Below, piece after piece: positions 39,693 to 51,299 of a DNA stretch of 64,000 nucleotides (the stretch's first letter is position 1; each line of letters opens with the position of its first letter). The stretch is from Setaria digitata (lineage: Eukaryota; Nematoda; Chromadorea; Rhabditida; Setariidae), in assembly GCA_003640385.1 (NCBI GenBank), contig RCAB01000011.1, positions 1 to 64,000 on the forward strand, in the 5' to 3' direction. Under the pieces are notes generated by a model. That model made no database searches. It saw only the letters and a program-made list of their open reading frames with translations, and had not been told where the DNA came from. Both the position numbers and the translations under genes were made by a program.

Positions 39693-42600
39693 AAGGAACT
39701 GTAAATGAATGAAAGCAACATTTTACGAAGTCCCATTACTTTTTACTTTTTACGGTGCGAGAAAGGTGTCATATCAGCAACAGTAACAAACAGACAAGGG
39801 AATCCACAACTCGTTGCTTTTCAAATGAGCTGTTGGTGGGAAAAAAAGAGATAATTATACGGAGTGCGCATAGATGATCACTATTTATAGATGGGAACAC
39901 GTTTAGTACGTGAACCTTTAAGAAATGAGAAGCAAATCAAGAATTTTGCACCAATTAAAGAACAAAATTTTTAAATTTAAATACGTGAGGCCAGTGCTAC
40001 ATTATAATAATGCACAGATTAAATTAGAAGTGAATTAAACTGAAGTAAATTCATGAATAGTTCAAATTAGACTCTGATAAATGGAGAGATCTTTGAGTGT
40101 TAATGCAAAACTACGTGTCAAAATAAGAATTGAGCAAACAAAAAGAAATTTTCTGAGGTGTAAACAACAGACTTGATGGCGCAAAAAGTTCTTAATTTGA
40201 AGTCGTTTAAAGGACAAACTGGAAGAGCAGAATGGACTCAATACGGAGAATGAATGCGGAACGTGAAATAAGGCGTCATTGACAGATGTGTCCTTCAACT
40301 CATTCATTTCATACCACGTTAACCTAGCTTACTGTCATTCTTATTATATTATTCGAAATTACTATTAATTATAACTTTAGCAAACTTTAAATTTATTACT
40401 ATTATGGTTGTTATTGCTGTTGCTGTTAATTATTATTAATCCCCATTGTTAACAATGATCATTAATCATCACTACTAAGGATTATTCTTATTTCTATTCA
40501 TCATTAGTACTCATTACTAATTACTGTCAACATCTCTATTACCATTACTGTTATTAATGCTAGCAGCAGTAGTAATTAGCAGCAATTGTAGAGTGGCAGC
40601 AAATGTAGTAGTGACACAAGGATAAAACCCAGTGATTTATCGTGGAGGATATTACTGAACTGAACTCGACTAAGCAGAGAGGATTAGACACGGTATGAGT
40701 GTACTGGTCAGACTATGCAAGGGATGTTCAAACTACAAGTATCCAGCCTGCCTGATCATCTACCGGTCTCTTGAAATGGACGGGCGATGTTGGAGCTGTG
40801 ACAGTGGTGACACGGAGAAGAATAGGCGAGTGACAGGAAGAGAAGGAGTATGGCATGCAGCGAGACATGCTGTCAACGAAGTCAAGCGACGTACAACTTT
40901 GTTTCCTTCCCTCGAAGAACTCTGAGTAATCTTGCTAAGGATTTTCAACAGAGATGCTGTGATGCCAATATTTTGTTTGCCAAAAGGATTTCGAGAGGGG
41001 GCAACAGTGAAGATTGTATCGTGGAAGAGAAGAAAGTTTCGTATGGTCAGAAGTTTGATATAAAGCTCTGAAACTTTGAAGGAAATCAATCGCTACGTGT
41101 TTTTACTTAGTCTTACAAGAATGCCTTTGATTGCAGATCGATAGGTTGTTAACAAATCGGGAACTATTCGATAAACGGCACGGTCCGCTTCATTCCCTCT
41201 TCAGTGAAGTTCTCAAATGCAATAAATTATTCACAGACTGACGAAGACCGCCTGTCCCATAAATATAGAATGATTCATGCCGGTGATAAATACGGAATGT
41301 TTGTTATTTGCTTGGCATTTAACAGAGCAAATAATGAATTTCAGTTTTCCTCCATGCTATAGCGAGATCTGTTTACCTTGTGCTCATAACACACTCTCAC
41401 TAGCAGCCCATTTCTCCTGTGTAATCTTCAAGATAAGCTTATGATTGGAAGTGAGTGATAACAAGAGTCCTGATCTTCTGCAATCTCTGTTACGTAGAAT
41501 AGAAGTACGGATACCATCTCGCAATGATTTGTTATTAATTAATCTTGAAATTCATATAAGTAATGCTACTCAAATGTCGGGCCGCAATAGATTGTGTACT
41601 AAATTGAATTTCGTATTTATTCACTGGATGCGAAAAAAGGAGCAGGAAAGATTTCTGACACCAAGAAAATGGATATAGCAACTGGACAGTTTTATCGATT
41701 CGCTCCTTTACATCGAGATTTTACGGCATTTCCAGATAAATTTCCAAAAAAAAGACAAAAACTTTTAGGTAATCTCGAACAAATGGAGAGGGGCAAGTTT
41801 GGTATCAAAATTTTCAAAATTATTCAAGAGTTCTTTCATCAATTAAATGCATTGGGAACTAAACTAGCGCTTTTAAGATTTTTTTGTTCGTTATTGTTAT
41901 AAGAAGTATTTTTGATGCAAAATACAGAAGTCATCTGCTCCAAGTTCTAAAAGTGACTTGCTGGTTTTTCGTTCAAACGATATTCTGAGAAAAAACCGAA
42001 AAATGAGTAAGGGTGAAAATCTTTTTATTCTCTAGACTGTAAATTTAGAAGAATGAATGATTTTTCCATTGTTCACTGTAAATAGATGACTAATCCACCT
42101 CTTCAAACATCGGCAAGAATTAAAATGGTGTAGAACTTGAAGACACGATATCACATTGCTCAAGCATCCTCTCCGATGAATGCACTGAGAATTACTTACT
42201 GCTAGGGAATGATACATGAGTTGTTCTCAAATAGTTCGAGATATTCCCCCTGTTTTTTTCACATTTTGAAACTGCCTCACTCCCCTGAGTATTTCTTCAA
42301 ACACTCAAGAAGCGACATTTCAGATTCACATTTCGACCAGAATCCCTTTATTAGAAAGTAAATCCAAGTGAAAGAAGTCTTTCATTTGCTCTAGAAAAAG
42401 GTATTTTTCATTTCTGTTTGTGCAGTGGTTTCCGGAAATTCTCTTGATTCATTATGGTTGCAGTACAGAAACGACCCAAAATTAATTTATATCATCTGAA
42501 AGAAAATTATTTGTTGAGTGACATCATAACTTATCACATTTAGACCGATAGTCATTGAGGCATATGCTGTTTGCAAATTCACATCATTTCTTTAAAGTTC

Positions 42601-45600
42601 TCTGTGACTGGAAAGGTCAGCAACTGATTTGTTGAAAGCAAGTGACAAAAACTTTCTCTTCAACAAAATGAAATGGAAAGCAAATATGAGCAGTGTTAAC
42701 TCAGTTCTGAATTTGTGCTTCTGTAAGCGGAAGAAATTAAGTCATGTTGTATACTTACTAAATGGCTGAATAATTAGTTTTACAACAATCAATATTTTCT
42801 AGATAACTCATGAATAACAACCAGTTTGTGTGAGTAAATGAACATTTCATTGGAAGTCGTCGTTTGTCATTGTAATCCATCTTATGACAGAAATTGATGT
42901 TTTGAGAGATTATAAGTGAAGGAAATTTCCTCCTGAATTTCTTTAAATTACTTTACAAATCATGAATATTTCGTTTTCATCTCTCCAACCTTCTATTCAC
43001 AAGAATTAAGGAATAGGTGCGAAACTCGTAGAAACATCTACAGCAAAAGAAACCGCTGAATGCAGCAACAGACTGCTTCCTTCTTTGAAAAGGGCCCAGT
43101 GAACCTGTGCTCATAAAGTATTCTGTTCCAAAAATGCGTGGAATTGATTCATTGATAGGCTATAAATAAACTGGATTTCTCCCATATAATTTCTAGAACT
43201 TCTAAATAATTGCCTGCTTCAATTAGAAAACAAACACTGCCTGCAATAAATTGCACTGCAGTCGTAGCTAGGAGTAATTGGGTAATGAGAGCAATGAACA
43301 AAGTTCACGACTATCTGATATCAAATCACTGACTACTCAAAACTGCCTACTCTAAATTGGAGACTAAGATTAAGACACCTTCAAAGGAAAAATTGAGAGA
43401 TTATGAGCAAATAAAGTGTTGGAATGATAACTGAAAGATAAAACTATGCCTATTGAAACTACTGCTGCTACTGTACGACATCGGAATGTATGGTAAGACT
43501 GAACGTCAAAGAGGCTGGGAAGCAGTCAGCACTGCGAACTGTTGGAAGAGGTCTTGTTAAGAGGATAGTTTAGACTTGGAGAGCTTTGCGCTGAAGTTAG
43601 CTAAGTGTTGATTCAAGACACAAAATAATATAGTGTCCTCTCGACATTTTCATTTGTATGAGTGATGCTATACGCTACATTTGCCTTTCCTAGCTTGAAA
43701 CTAATCTTAGTACATTATTCCGAAAGTGTAATAGTGAAAATTCCCTCTCGCAGTCATTTTTGAGTAGCTGATAAACTTCTTTCTCGGTAAACTACAAAGC
43801 AGAAATGGCCAATGGTGTTAAGCACAAATGAGTAATGGAGCCAATGTTTTCTTATCTTTGCTCTAGGTAAAAGTTCTCACTGCTGGATCGCAGAAAGGCA
43901 CGCTTGTATGATTTCAGTTGACACTAATAAAATAACCATGCAGTAGACTTTTTATTTTGGTCATCCGTTTTGTTTACCTCTACGACAGCACAGCACAATG
44001 AGAGATAACTGTATTCCTTAACGTCAACAGGATGTGAATTGCCAACAGTTGACAGCAAAACTATCATAGCTAAACTACCAACTGTGATTTGCTTTATTGT
44101 GCAGTCGTGGCAAGAAAAATGTAAAAAAAATCAGCTCATTTTTTTGACTCTACTGCAAAGCATTTTATAAGAAATACAGTGGTAAATCCTAGTGATGAAA
44201 TTGGGAAAAGAATCATTGTGCATTGTTGAAAAGTGCTCAGACTGCTTTCAAATCATCTTCGCTTTCGGTCTTCAGTGAATTCCAATGCTCATCTACATCA
44301 TCTTTTACCTAAACAGCTGTTTCGCACTGTAGAAAACATAGTAGCAAAGAATTTCGCGCAAGAATTTTAGTTTCAGAGTTTTTTTTCTCAGCCACATTTT
44401 CCTCTCTTTTCATAACATTTATTTTGTTTCATCTGCTGAATTGCACAACGACTGCTTCTAAATTTTTTAAAATTATAATTCTCAGTACAAGGTATTAAAA
44501 TCAAAATTTTTAGCGTAAGATAATCTTGCACTAAAAATAAAGAAAAAGTGAAGTGCATGGCGGTCAACTTGATTTTCTCTAAAACTGGAATGGAGTCCGC
44601 CGTCGTTTCTATAATCTACCCAACAGGTATTCTTTCGTGTATTGAAAATGTTAAAGGGATAAATAAGCAGCTAATGATCCGAAGTAACATAAACGATCAA
44701 TTTCACCAGAATTCACTTTTTGGCCTTTGAACCAGAATGAGAAATTTTGTTCACCTTGCTTCTTTCAGTGATCTCTTCTTACCTGTACTGAGAACTGTCA
44801 GTATCTCGTGATGTTCATTGATCAATAAATGGATCTGATAGGTCTCGAAACGAAGAAGTCTTCTGTTAAGCAACAAGTGTGATTCGAGGGACGAACAAGA
44901 TCAGAGTGAAGAGGTGAGACAGGAATGTTTATGGGGGTTACAACAGCAACAGCTATAATTCAACCTTGAAAGACTCACCGACTGCTAATGACTGTCATTG
45001 CACTCTTATTATCACCCTTTTGATCGATACCATTACCATCTTCTTTATTCTTGTCGTCAATATTAAAGGTAATTCCGGAAGAAGGACGCAGTCGTGATGT
45101 TTAGAAATGAGTTGCTATTCTATAAGTAATAACAAAATCGTACCAATAAATTTAATAAGTGTACAGAAGAGCTACCTGTTCGCAAGTGATCGTTACTCGC
45201 TTTTCCAGGTGTTGCTAACTGAAACACATTGTTGCCAAGGTGTGAGAAGCAACATCTTTTAAGCAAAGAGATGAATGGTGATGTTTGGTGGTTCGAACAG
45301 CGGACGATTCAGTGAATCACAATTCATGTATATATGTGTGCAAATTGGATGGATTAGCAAAAAGAGCTGTCATGGTGGAAGCTAAGATGACAAACATGAG
45401 GAGCTTTCTAAAACTTTTGTGAAAGGATTCACTTCCGCAATGATCATAAACGATCAACGCTTACACAAAGAATCTGATTCTGTTTCCAGTCACCTCATGT
45501 CTCAACAGCGTTTGTTGTTGTCACTCCTCATCAGTATCTCAGCTGACATCTCACTGATGAATCCTGAAATTCTCATTATTATCTTTAAGAAGTTGCCCGG

Positions 45601-47620
45601 AATCTGTTATCTTTTTTCAGCCTCTGCAGCAGTTTTGTCTGAAGTCTGATTCTTGGGTGCTTCAAAAGTGCACATCTTTTCTCCTCAAGTACCGCCATCG
45701 TCACTGATGGCAGCTACTGTTGCCATGGACACAATGCTTCGCTCCTTGAACTTCCTCATCTTATTCTTCACTTCCTAATTCCCACCTTTTCCCATCATTT
45801 TTTACAACAAATAAATTAATCCCTCTCTTTTTCTTCCTCTCTTTCGTTTTCCCTTTAGTTCTATAAGCAATTCCTTTCCTGTTTAAATATTTCTTTGAGA
45901 ATAAAAGGGACTCGCTATTTAAAGTTCTACTTCTTTTGCCTTTCAATCTCTGACAACTTTTTACAATTTTTGAAATTTTTTTTACAAACTGCCACATAAG
46001 AAAAGGAGTCCAAATTCCTAAAGTAGTCCACTACAACTTAAATAGTACTTTCAACAGCCATTCGGCAAAATTTAGTGGTGCTATTTCATTAAAGTATAAA
46101 AGCCTTCGCATCCAGGCAAATTCGACAGCAGTGTTGCTTATATTCAAACTTAGACAATAAACAAAACTGAAGGACTGAGAAGGACTTTGACCGCCAGACT
46201 TATTCACCTACGAATTTATCTTAAGGAGTTATTTTCCCTTTTAACCGCTACTTTTCAAATAAGCAAGGTGATTTACTTGAAAGTTGAAGTATGGTGATCA
46301 GAAAATGAAGCGCAGAATATCTGACCCAACTTTTTTATTGATTCAGCCTTACTTACCAATAATCTGACCATGCCGAATAATCTGACGCTATAAACTAACG
46401 TCTAGAATCGAATACAAACTATAAAATTTAGCTGACTTCGTAAAAGTAAAACATATTGTTCATTGAGCAATTTATCAATACGCTGTTAATTATTTGTTTA
46501 AAAGAATGAACGAAAAGAGAAGATGTTGACATCTTTTCCTTTTATTATCTATAATTAGAATAAAATTGTATTTAATACCACTAGAAGGTCAGTTTGTTTA
46601 AAAAAAATTTTACTTCAAAATTTGTAACCCGAAATAAGACATTTAAGTCACAATATAATCAGAAATATTAGGATAAGGCAAATTCCGATTGTTTACTTAA
46701 GCATTTATTTTATGTTATTAAAAAGTGGAATATTTTTTAACAAAATCGGCAAAATCTGAAACACCTTTCGAATTTTTTTATGAAGACGTATATCGCATGT
46801 GAAGAAAGGCTTGGATGATAATATGTTGTTAAACGTGAGTTTGAAATTTTCTGAAAAGAAGCTCGGACGAGTTTATTTTCATTCGCATGATCCGATATCG
46901 TTATCATAGATGAAAATGTTTAGTGTTCAGTTTAGTGATTACTGCAGTAGTCAGCAAAACGAACAATACTTTTGATGTCATACTACCTTTATAATTGTTA
47001 GATTAATGTTTTATTTGACTAGACATCAAAACAAACACATCTACAATATACTTCTTATTATTTTCTACTTACATCCTTTCATAATTTATGGATCAAACAC
47101 CGCGACTGGCTTTGAAGCTTGTGACATTTTTAACAATATCATCTACGACATGCAGTGGTCTTGAAACTCAATTTTTATCGCAACTTTATAATTCTATTCG
47201 CAAATACTTAATATGAGTTTTCTTCTCGGTGTGTAGCTGAATTCTTCAGTAATTAATTACATGAATAGCTAGCAGAAATCACTTTAAACGACAAATGGTC
47301 ATTAAATCAACTGATCAGATAGCAGTTAGTTTGTATTTTTTTTTTTTTTTTTTTTTTTCTCTATGAGATTAAAACGACATTCTCAGTCAAGTTTTTTAGA
47401 AAGATTAGACTGAAATAAATGTTTCCTTTTTATGTCTTTTTATTCTTGATTTTGTCAGAACGCTACTTGTAGGCCTCCAATTTGGCTTCAGTTTTTTTTT
47501 CTTTTTTTTTTTAAAGTGGAATACTTCCAGCTTAATGTAATGCTTAAAGAAAGTTCAGTTACTGCCCAGTTATGCAATATATATATTATTTGATTGATCC
47601 TTCCAAAAGTTAATTTCCAG
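39693..47620. other. Gene-poor region
   Basis: Contains a degenerate triplet stretch (40340-40620), a G/C-richer patch with a 76-codon + ORF (40695-40925) carrying two CxxC-like pairs (LCKGC, RCWSC), and small unspliced ORFs at 41.4-41.9, 44.5 and 45.4 kb. A T homopolymer run lies near 47340-47359. None of the ORFs has splice context or a recognised domain, so I do not call them as genes. Confidence 0.5.
40340..40620. repeat. Degenerate triplet (ATT/ACT/GTT-like) stretch
   Basis: About 280 bases with visible 3-base rhythm (ATTATT, TTGTTATTGCTGTTGCTG, CATCACTACT, AGCAGCAGTAGTA) but no long open frame. It reads as an old, mutated triplet microsatellite. Confidence 0.55.
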
Positions 47621-48311
47621 ATGAAGACAAACCTTGCACCACCAGTCATTATTCCGGATAGTCCACGACCTCAAAAAGTTACCGCTGCTGGTACTCTTTG
47701 ATCTTTAATAAAAACTTAACTAGCATTTCTTATTACTAATGTTTTAGTTTGCGAGGCCTTTAGTGACACTTTCCATAGACACTGCAGTTCCAATTGCAAA
47801 TTCCGAAATTAGTTCTGTCCGTCAGTTTTCTAAATAATTATGAATTTTGAAAATATCATTTTGCGTGTGTTTTAACAGAAGCTAAGAGTATAAATGATCT
47901 CAAGGAGTACTGTGGTAGTTCAACTTTAATTTCATCATACATTTCAGAAGTGGATGGAGAGACATCACTGAAGATACCTTCTATTAAAAAGAGTACGTCC
48001 TTATTCATCATATTCATCAGCTATTTCTCAACTTTTTTTTTCCTCGTCCCTCTTCTGTTTCATATGCCCGATTAATTCTTATTTTTTCTCCATTTCCTTA
48101 ATTAATTGATTAATTTCAATTAATTAACTAACACACACTCAGTTCTTCTCTCCTAAATCTGCATTGAACTGGAAGTAACCGTGTCCAATACTTTGGTTTA
48201 AAAGCGGTGTACGTGACCTTAATGATTGTTCACGATGTTTTAGAGCTGGTAGAACCGGAAGCAGCGGTAAAAGAATGCGGAACAGCGAACTTGCAGGGAA
48301 AAAGAAGTTAG
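47621..48311 (+). CDS. Small spliced gene of unknown function
   Basis: Exons 47621-47690, 47879-47992, 48244-48311. ATG directly follows TTTCCAG, a typical nematode trans-splice context; an internal exon is also possible. Phases 1 and 1 close and the ORF ends TAG: 83 residues. The sequence starts MKTNLAPPVIIPDSPRPQK, continues EAKSINDLKEYCGSS and ends ECGTANLQGKRS. It is hydrophilic with no signal or membrane segment. PVIIPDSP superficially resembles a SUMO-interacting patch, but I make no claim. Exon 2 contains a second acceptor (ATTTCAG ending at 47947) in the same phase, so a form lacking 23 residues is possible. An antisense ORF (48139-48348, hydrophobic N-terminus) overlaps exon 3 and is the main rival reading. 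Confidence 0.45.
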
Positions 48312-48444
48312 GAAGAAAAAATAATAGCAAAGAAAGGAATGGTGCCATATTTTCTTATTTTCCGAACGTTACTTTTGGATCACTCTGAAAACTTCACAGC
48401 TATTTATTTAAATTTACGAACGCAAAAATCAACAAAGATTTAAC

Positions 48445-48642
48445 TTCCCACAGTCCTTCTAGTTCATTTCCACTACTTGAGAGTTCACCGAAAATGCCAT
48501 ACTGATCTTTCCCGTTAATTCTCTGTCTGTCACCATTTTTGTATCCACAACTGCTAAAAACTTTCCGTGGCATCAAATTGGCGCCATCTATTAAATTTTG
48601 TAATGTGAGCACTTCCCATTTATTTTCCTTTATCAATTGTAC
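48445..48642 (-). CDS. Candidate internal exon, minus strand
   Basis: A 198-base block bounded by TTGATAG acceptor and GTTAAA donor, open in phase 0 at both ends (66 codons): ENKWEVLTLQNLIDGANLMP ... GKDQYGIFGELSSSGNELEG. The amino-acid mix is that of real protein rather than AT-rich noise. I could not link it to flanking exons, so it may be an isolated relic or part of a gene whose other exons I missed. Confidence 0.3.
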
Positions 48643-49374
48643 CTATCAAGTGTTATCAGTAATGTGATTAAATATTTCTAATAGATTTATCGGAATTTGG
48701 AATTAAATTTGTCACATTTTTCCTCGGAAAATGCACGAAAATGAGTTAGAAAATTGGAATGACAAGCTGTTTAACTGACTGCAACAAACTTTACTGAAAA
48801 TAACTTTCGAGAATCACATTATACTATACAGAAAGTCAGTGTTTTAAATCAAAGGCAAGTCAGAAACCATATATCTATAGCATCTGCGGATTATACTGTT
48901 GATATATTCAAAAATAGACTTCTCTTTCCACTGTGACAAGATTCGAAGTTGACATCGAGGAAAGGAAAACCATGAGCAAAAAGCGTATTTTGTGAGGAAG
49001 ACAAGAATTTGATCAATGCTACATCATGCTGCGTAAAGCATTACTTTTCTCCTCCATCACAGACACGAAATTCGATTTAGTGTTGTATTTAATTTACGAC
49101 GTTCTAACTTAGTCTACTAATCACCATTATCAGGTCATTATATTATGTGATTATTTTCGTCTCAACAATAGATTCGTTATACCAGTTAGATGAATGACAA
49201 TCTCTCCTTATTCATTCCGCTATCACATGAAGATGTTGACTGTCCTGACCACAAGAAATATGGGCCACTTTCAGGAAATCGAGCGTAAAAGAGAAAAGAA
49301 TGAAAAGGAGAGAAGGAAGTGCTGAACTGATTCAATAATATACCCTTTGTAAATAAGAACCAATTGTCACCACC

Positions 49375-50370
49375 ATGTCACATCACATTTTTTGCTACTC
49401 CATCGTCTTCAGTTATTATTTGATCGTACCTGGATTGAGTTTACTGTCGCAGACAGAAATAGCCAAATTTTGTCCAAAGGAGAAAGCTTTTTGCTTAACA
49501 AAAGCTTTACAGGTATCATTATTATATGTTCATATATTCGAAATCGACCAAATTCCATTAAAGATCCACTTTCGTATTTATGGCATTAATAAATATTCGT
49601 TTATAATTCATATAAGGTATCAATTCCCATCTCCTTCCTCAGCAAATTCGTTTCCAGAAAGACTGGTTTAAAAAAATCCGTTTTTTGGATCTTCGTACTA
49701 TTAAAATATGTAGGAAAGAATTTCCAACTTGACACTATATTAAATCTTGCTACGATTCCGATACATTATTAAAGAGTGAAAATTACTTTTGTCCCGATAC
49801 TAAAGGGTCAGTGTTACGGTAAAAACGTGAAAGCAGAGACTCTGAAACGAACATGTCCTTGCTCTTGTGACGCTGTACACTTCGATCGGATTCAATCCTG
49901 TTGCAAAGCAGTCGGTAGACGTGAAATGGAATTTTGCTTGCCACTGTGTAGATATAACACTACTTTAGATGAGGTTGGTCTTACTTGATTGTAAGTTTTT
50001 GCAAACAGCCTGCCACATATTCTACTCCCTCCTCGGGTCGAAAGACTGTATGAGGGTCTTCTACGCTAAACGTTTGTTCTTGCTTGGTTTTTTTCTGTCT
50101 TATAGTGTTCGTCATTTTGTGGTAATCTTTTGCACTATTTTCAAGAAACCTGGGATGACTTACTCCGCGGGAGAAGTCCTAAATATAAGAACGAAATGAT
50201 ATNACTATAAGAAGTCCTAAATATAAGAACGAAATGATATTTATTATATAAATACAATAGAACTTTTAAGCTAAGTACGGGTTTGGGCTACAAGTGTGTT
50301 TCACAGCTAACTACATGGGCTTACTGTGCTGCTGATGTTGGCGATAATACAGCATGCTGCAAGCAGAGAG
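49375..50370 (+). CDS. Secreted nematode DB-module cysteine-rich protein (3' end unresolved)
   Basis: Exon 1, 49375-49512: Met then a hydrophobic signal-like stretch (IVFSYYLIVPGLSLL), ending FCLTKALQ. Exon 2, 49812-49973 (or from 49806): CPCSCDAVHFDRIQSCCKAV and FCLPLCRYNTTLDE. Exon 3, 50307-50370: LTTWAYCAADVGDNTACCKQ, leaving in phase 1. The paired CC, C-x3-C and DNTxCC pattern is characteristic of the nematode DB domain, found in secreted or surface proteins of unknown role. Phases 0 and 0 close. The last cysteine pair (C-x3-C) and the stop codon were not found; a further exon is needed between 50371 and about 51300. Intron 2 contains the N at 50203, so an exon could be lost there. Confidence 0.68.
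50173..50240. repeat. 30-base direct duplicate around a single N
   Basis: Bases 50173-50202 recur at 50211-50240, with N at 50203. Same type of join as at 15353 and 24839. It lies in intron 2 of the DB-module gene. Confidence 0.85.
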
Positions 50371-50735
50371 GTTTTGTCTTCGTTATTATACTTTTTAAGC
50401 AGTGTAGGACTATCGAAAAGTAGGATCTATTTATTTTTTGTAAAACCTAACACTCATCATTACCAATGTTATCTTTTGAACGAAAATACTTGCGAAACTA
50501 TATTTTTTTACCACGATCTTAAGAAAAAAATCCTTTACTTGGTGGTGCTTGAAATTTTAGCCCAAATAGTACAAAATTCTACTAAAAATTTCAAGTCAAC
50601 TTGTTAGCCGATTTTAGATCAAGAATGTTGATTAGCCAAAGAATTCTGATATAATTAGTTGTTCGAAAAATTCAAATCAAATAATGTTATTGAGACTATG
50701 TTTACTTGAGAAATTATATGTGGATTCTAAAAAGT

Positions 50736-50963
50736 TCAAGTCCCGTTCAATTCTTGGAAATCCAACTGTGAAGTGTCATTTGTCAAGGACTTGCTAGTAT
50801 CTCGCCATCCCAGTAGGTGATAAAGCAAGTAAATGTCATCATTAAAGGCATTGCTCCCGAATGTTTGAGCTTCTGCAAGGGTGATGTGCCAACATGCGAT
50901 TTGCAAAGCCTTTTCACATATCAACCCTGTTTGAGATATATCGGGACGATTACTCACTGTCAC
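50736..50963 (-). CDS. Candidate terminal exon, minus strand
   Basis: Open block ending in TGA at 50736. Its residues look like real protein (CEKALQIACWHITLAEAQTF; NDDIYLLYHLLGWRDTSKSL). An acceptor-like CAAACAG precedes GGTTGATATG near 50929, so the exon may be shorter than the open frame. No upstream exon or family could be identified. It would be convergent with the DB-module gene. Confidence 0.3.
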   Translation of the reverse strand: MTVSNRPDISQTGLICEKALQIACWHITLAEAQTFGSNAFNDDIYLLYHLLGWRDTSKSLTNDTSQLDFQELNGT

Positions 50964-51299
50964 GTTAGTTTTTTTGGAGTCTTTAATTATTTATAATAAA
51001 GTAATTCTTTTTTCCGTTTATAATAAAAAGGTCCACGCAAAAATTCACTTGATTGTACTGCATTAATCAGCTGCTGTATTTGAACTTGAATTTCAGATGG
51101 AAAATTTGCATTCAGTGCCACGATGGGATCCCGAGTGGACAGCCCGTTGTGACTGGGATGAAAGTGATTAGAAGGCCATCAGGAAAAGTGGATGGTCAAC
51201 AGCATTCTTTTAAATACTGTGATTTTGCACTTCAAATTGACAGAGAAATCAAGTTTTCGTAGAAACAGCGCACACAAATTTGATTGACTAGAAGGTGTC

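Noticed and set aside
40695..40925. ORF with two CxxC-like pairs, possible zinc finger
   Set aside because: Spacing fits no zinc-finger family I know, and no acceptor or conserved context is present.
45419..45649. ORF ending with an F-box-like string (MNPEILIIIFKKLPG)
   Set aside because: Only a short superficial similarity, no downstream F-box residues or splice support.
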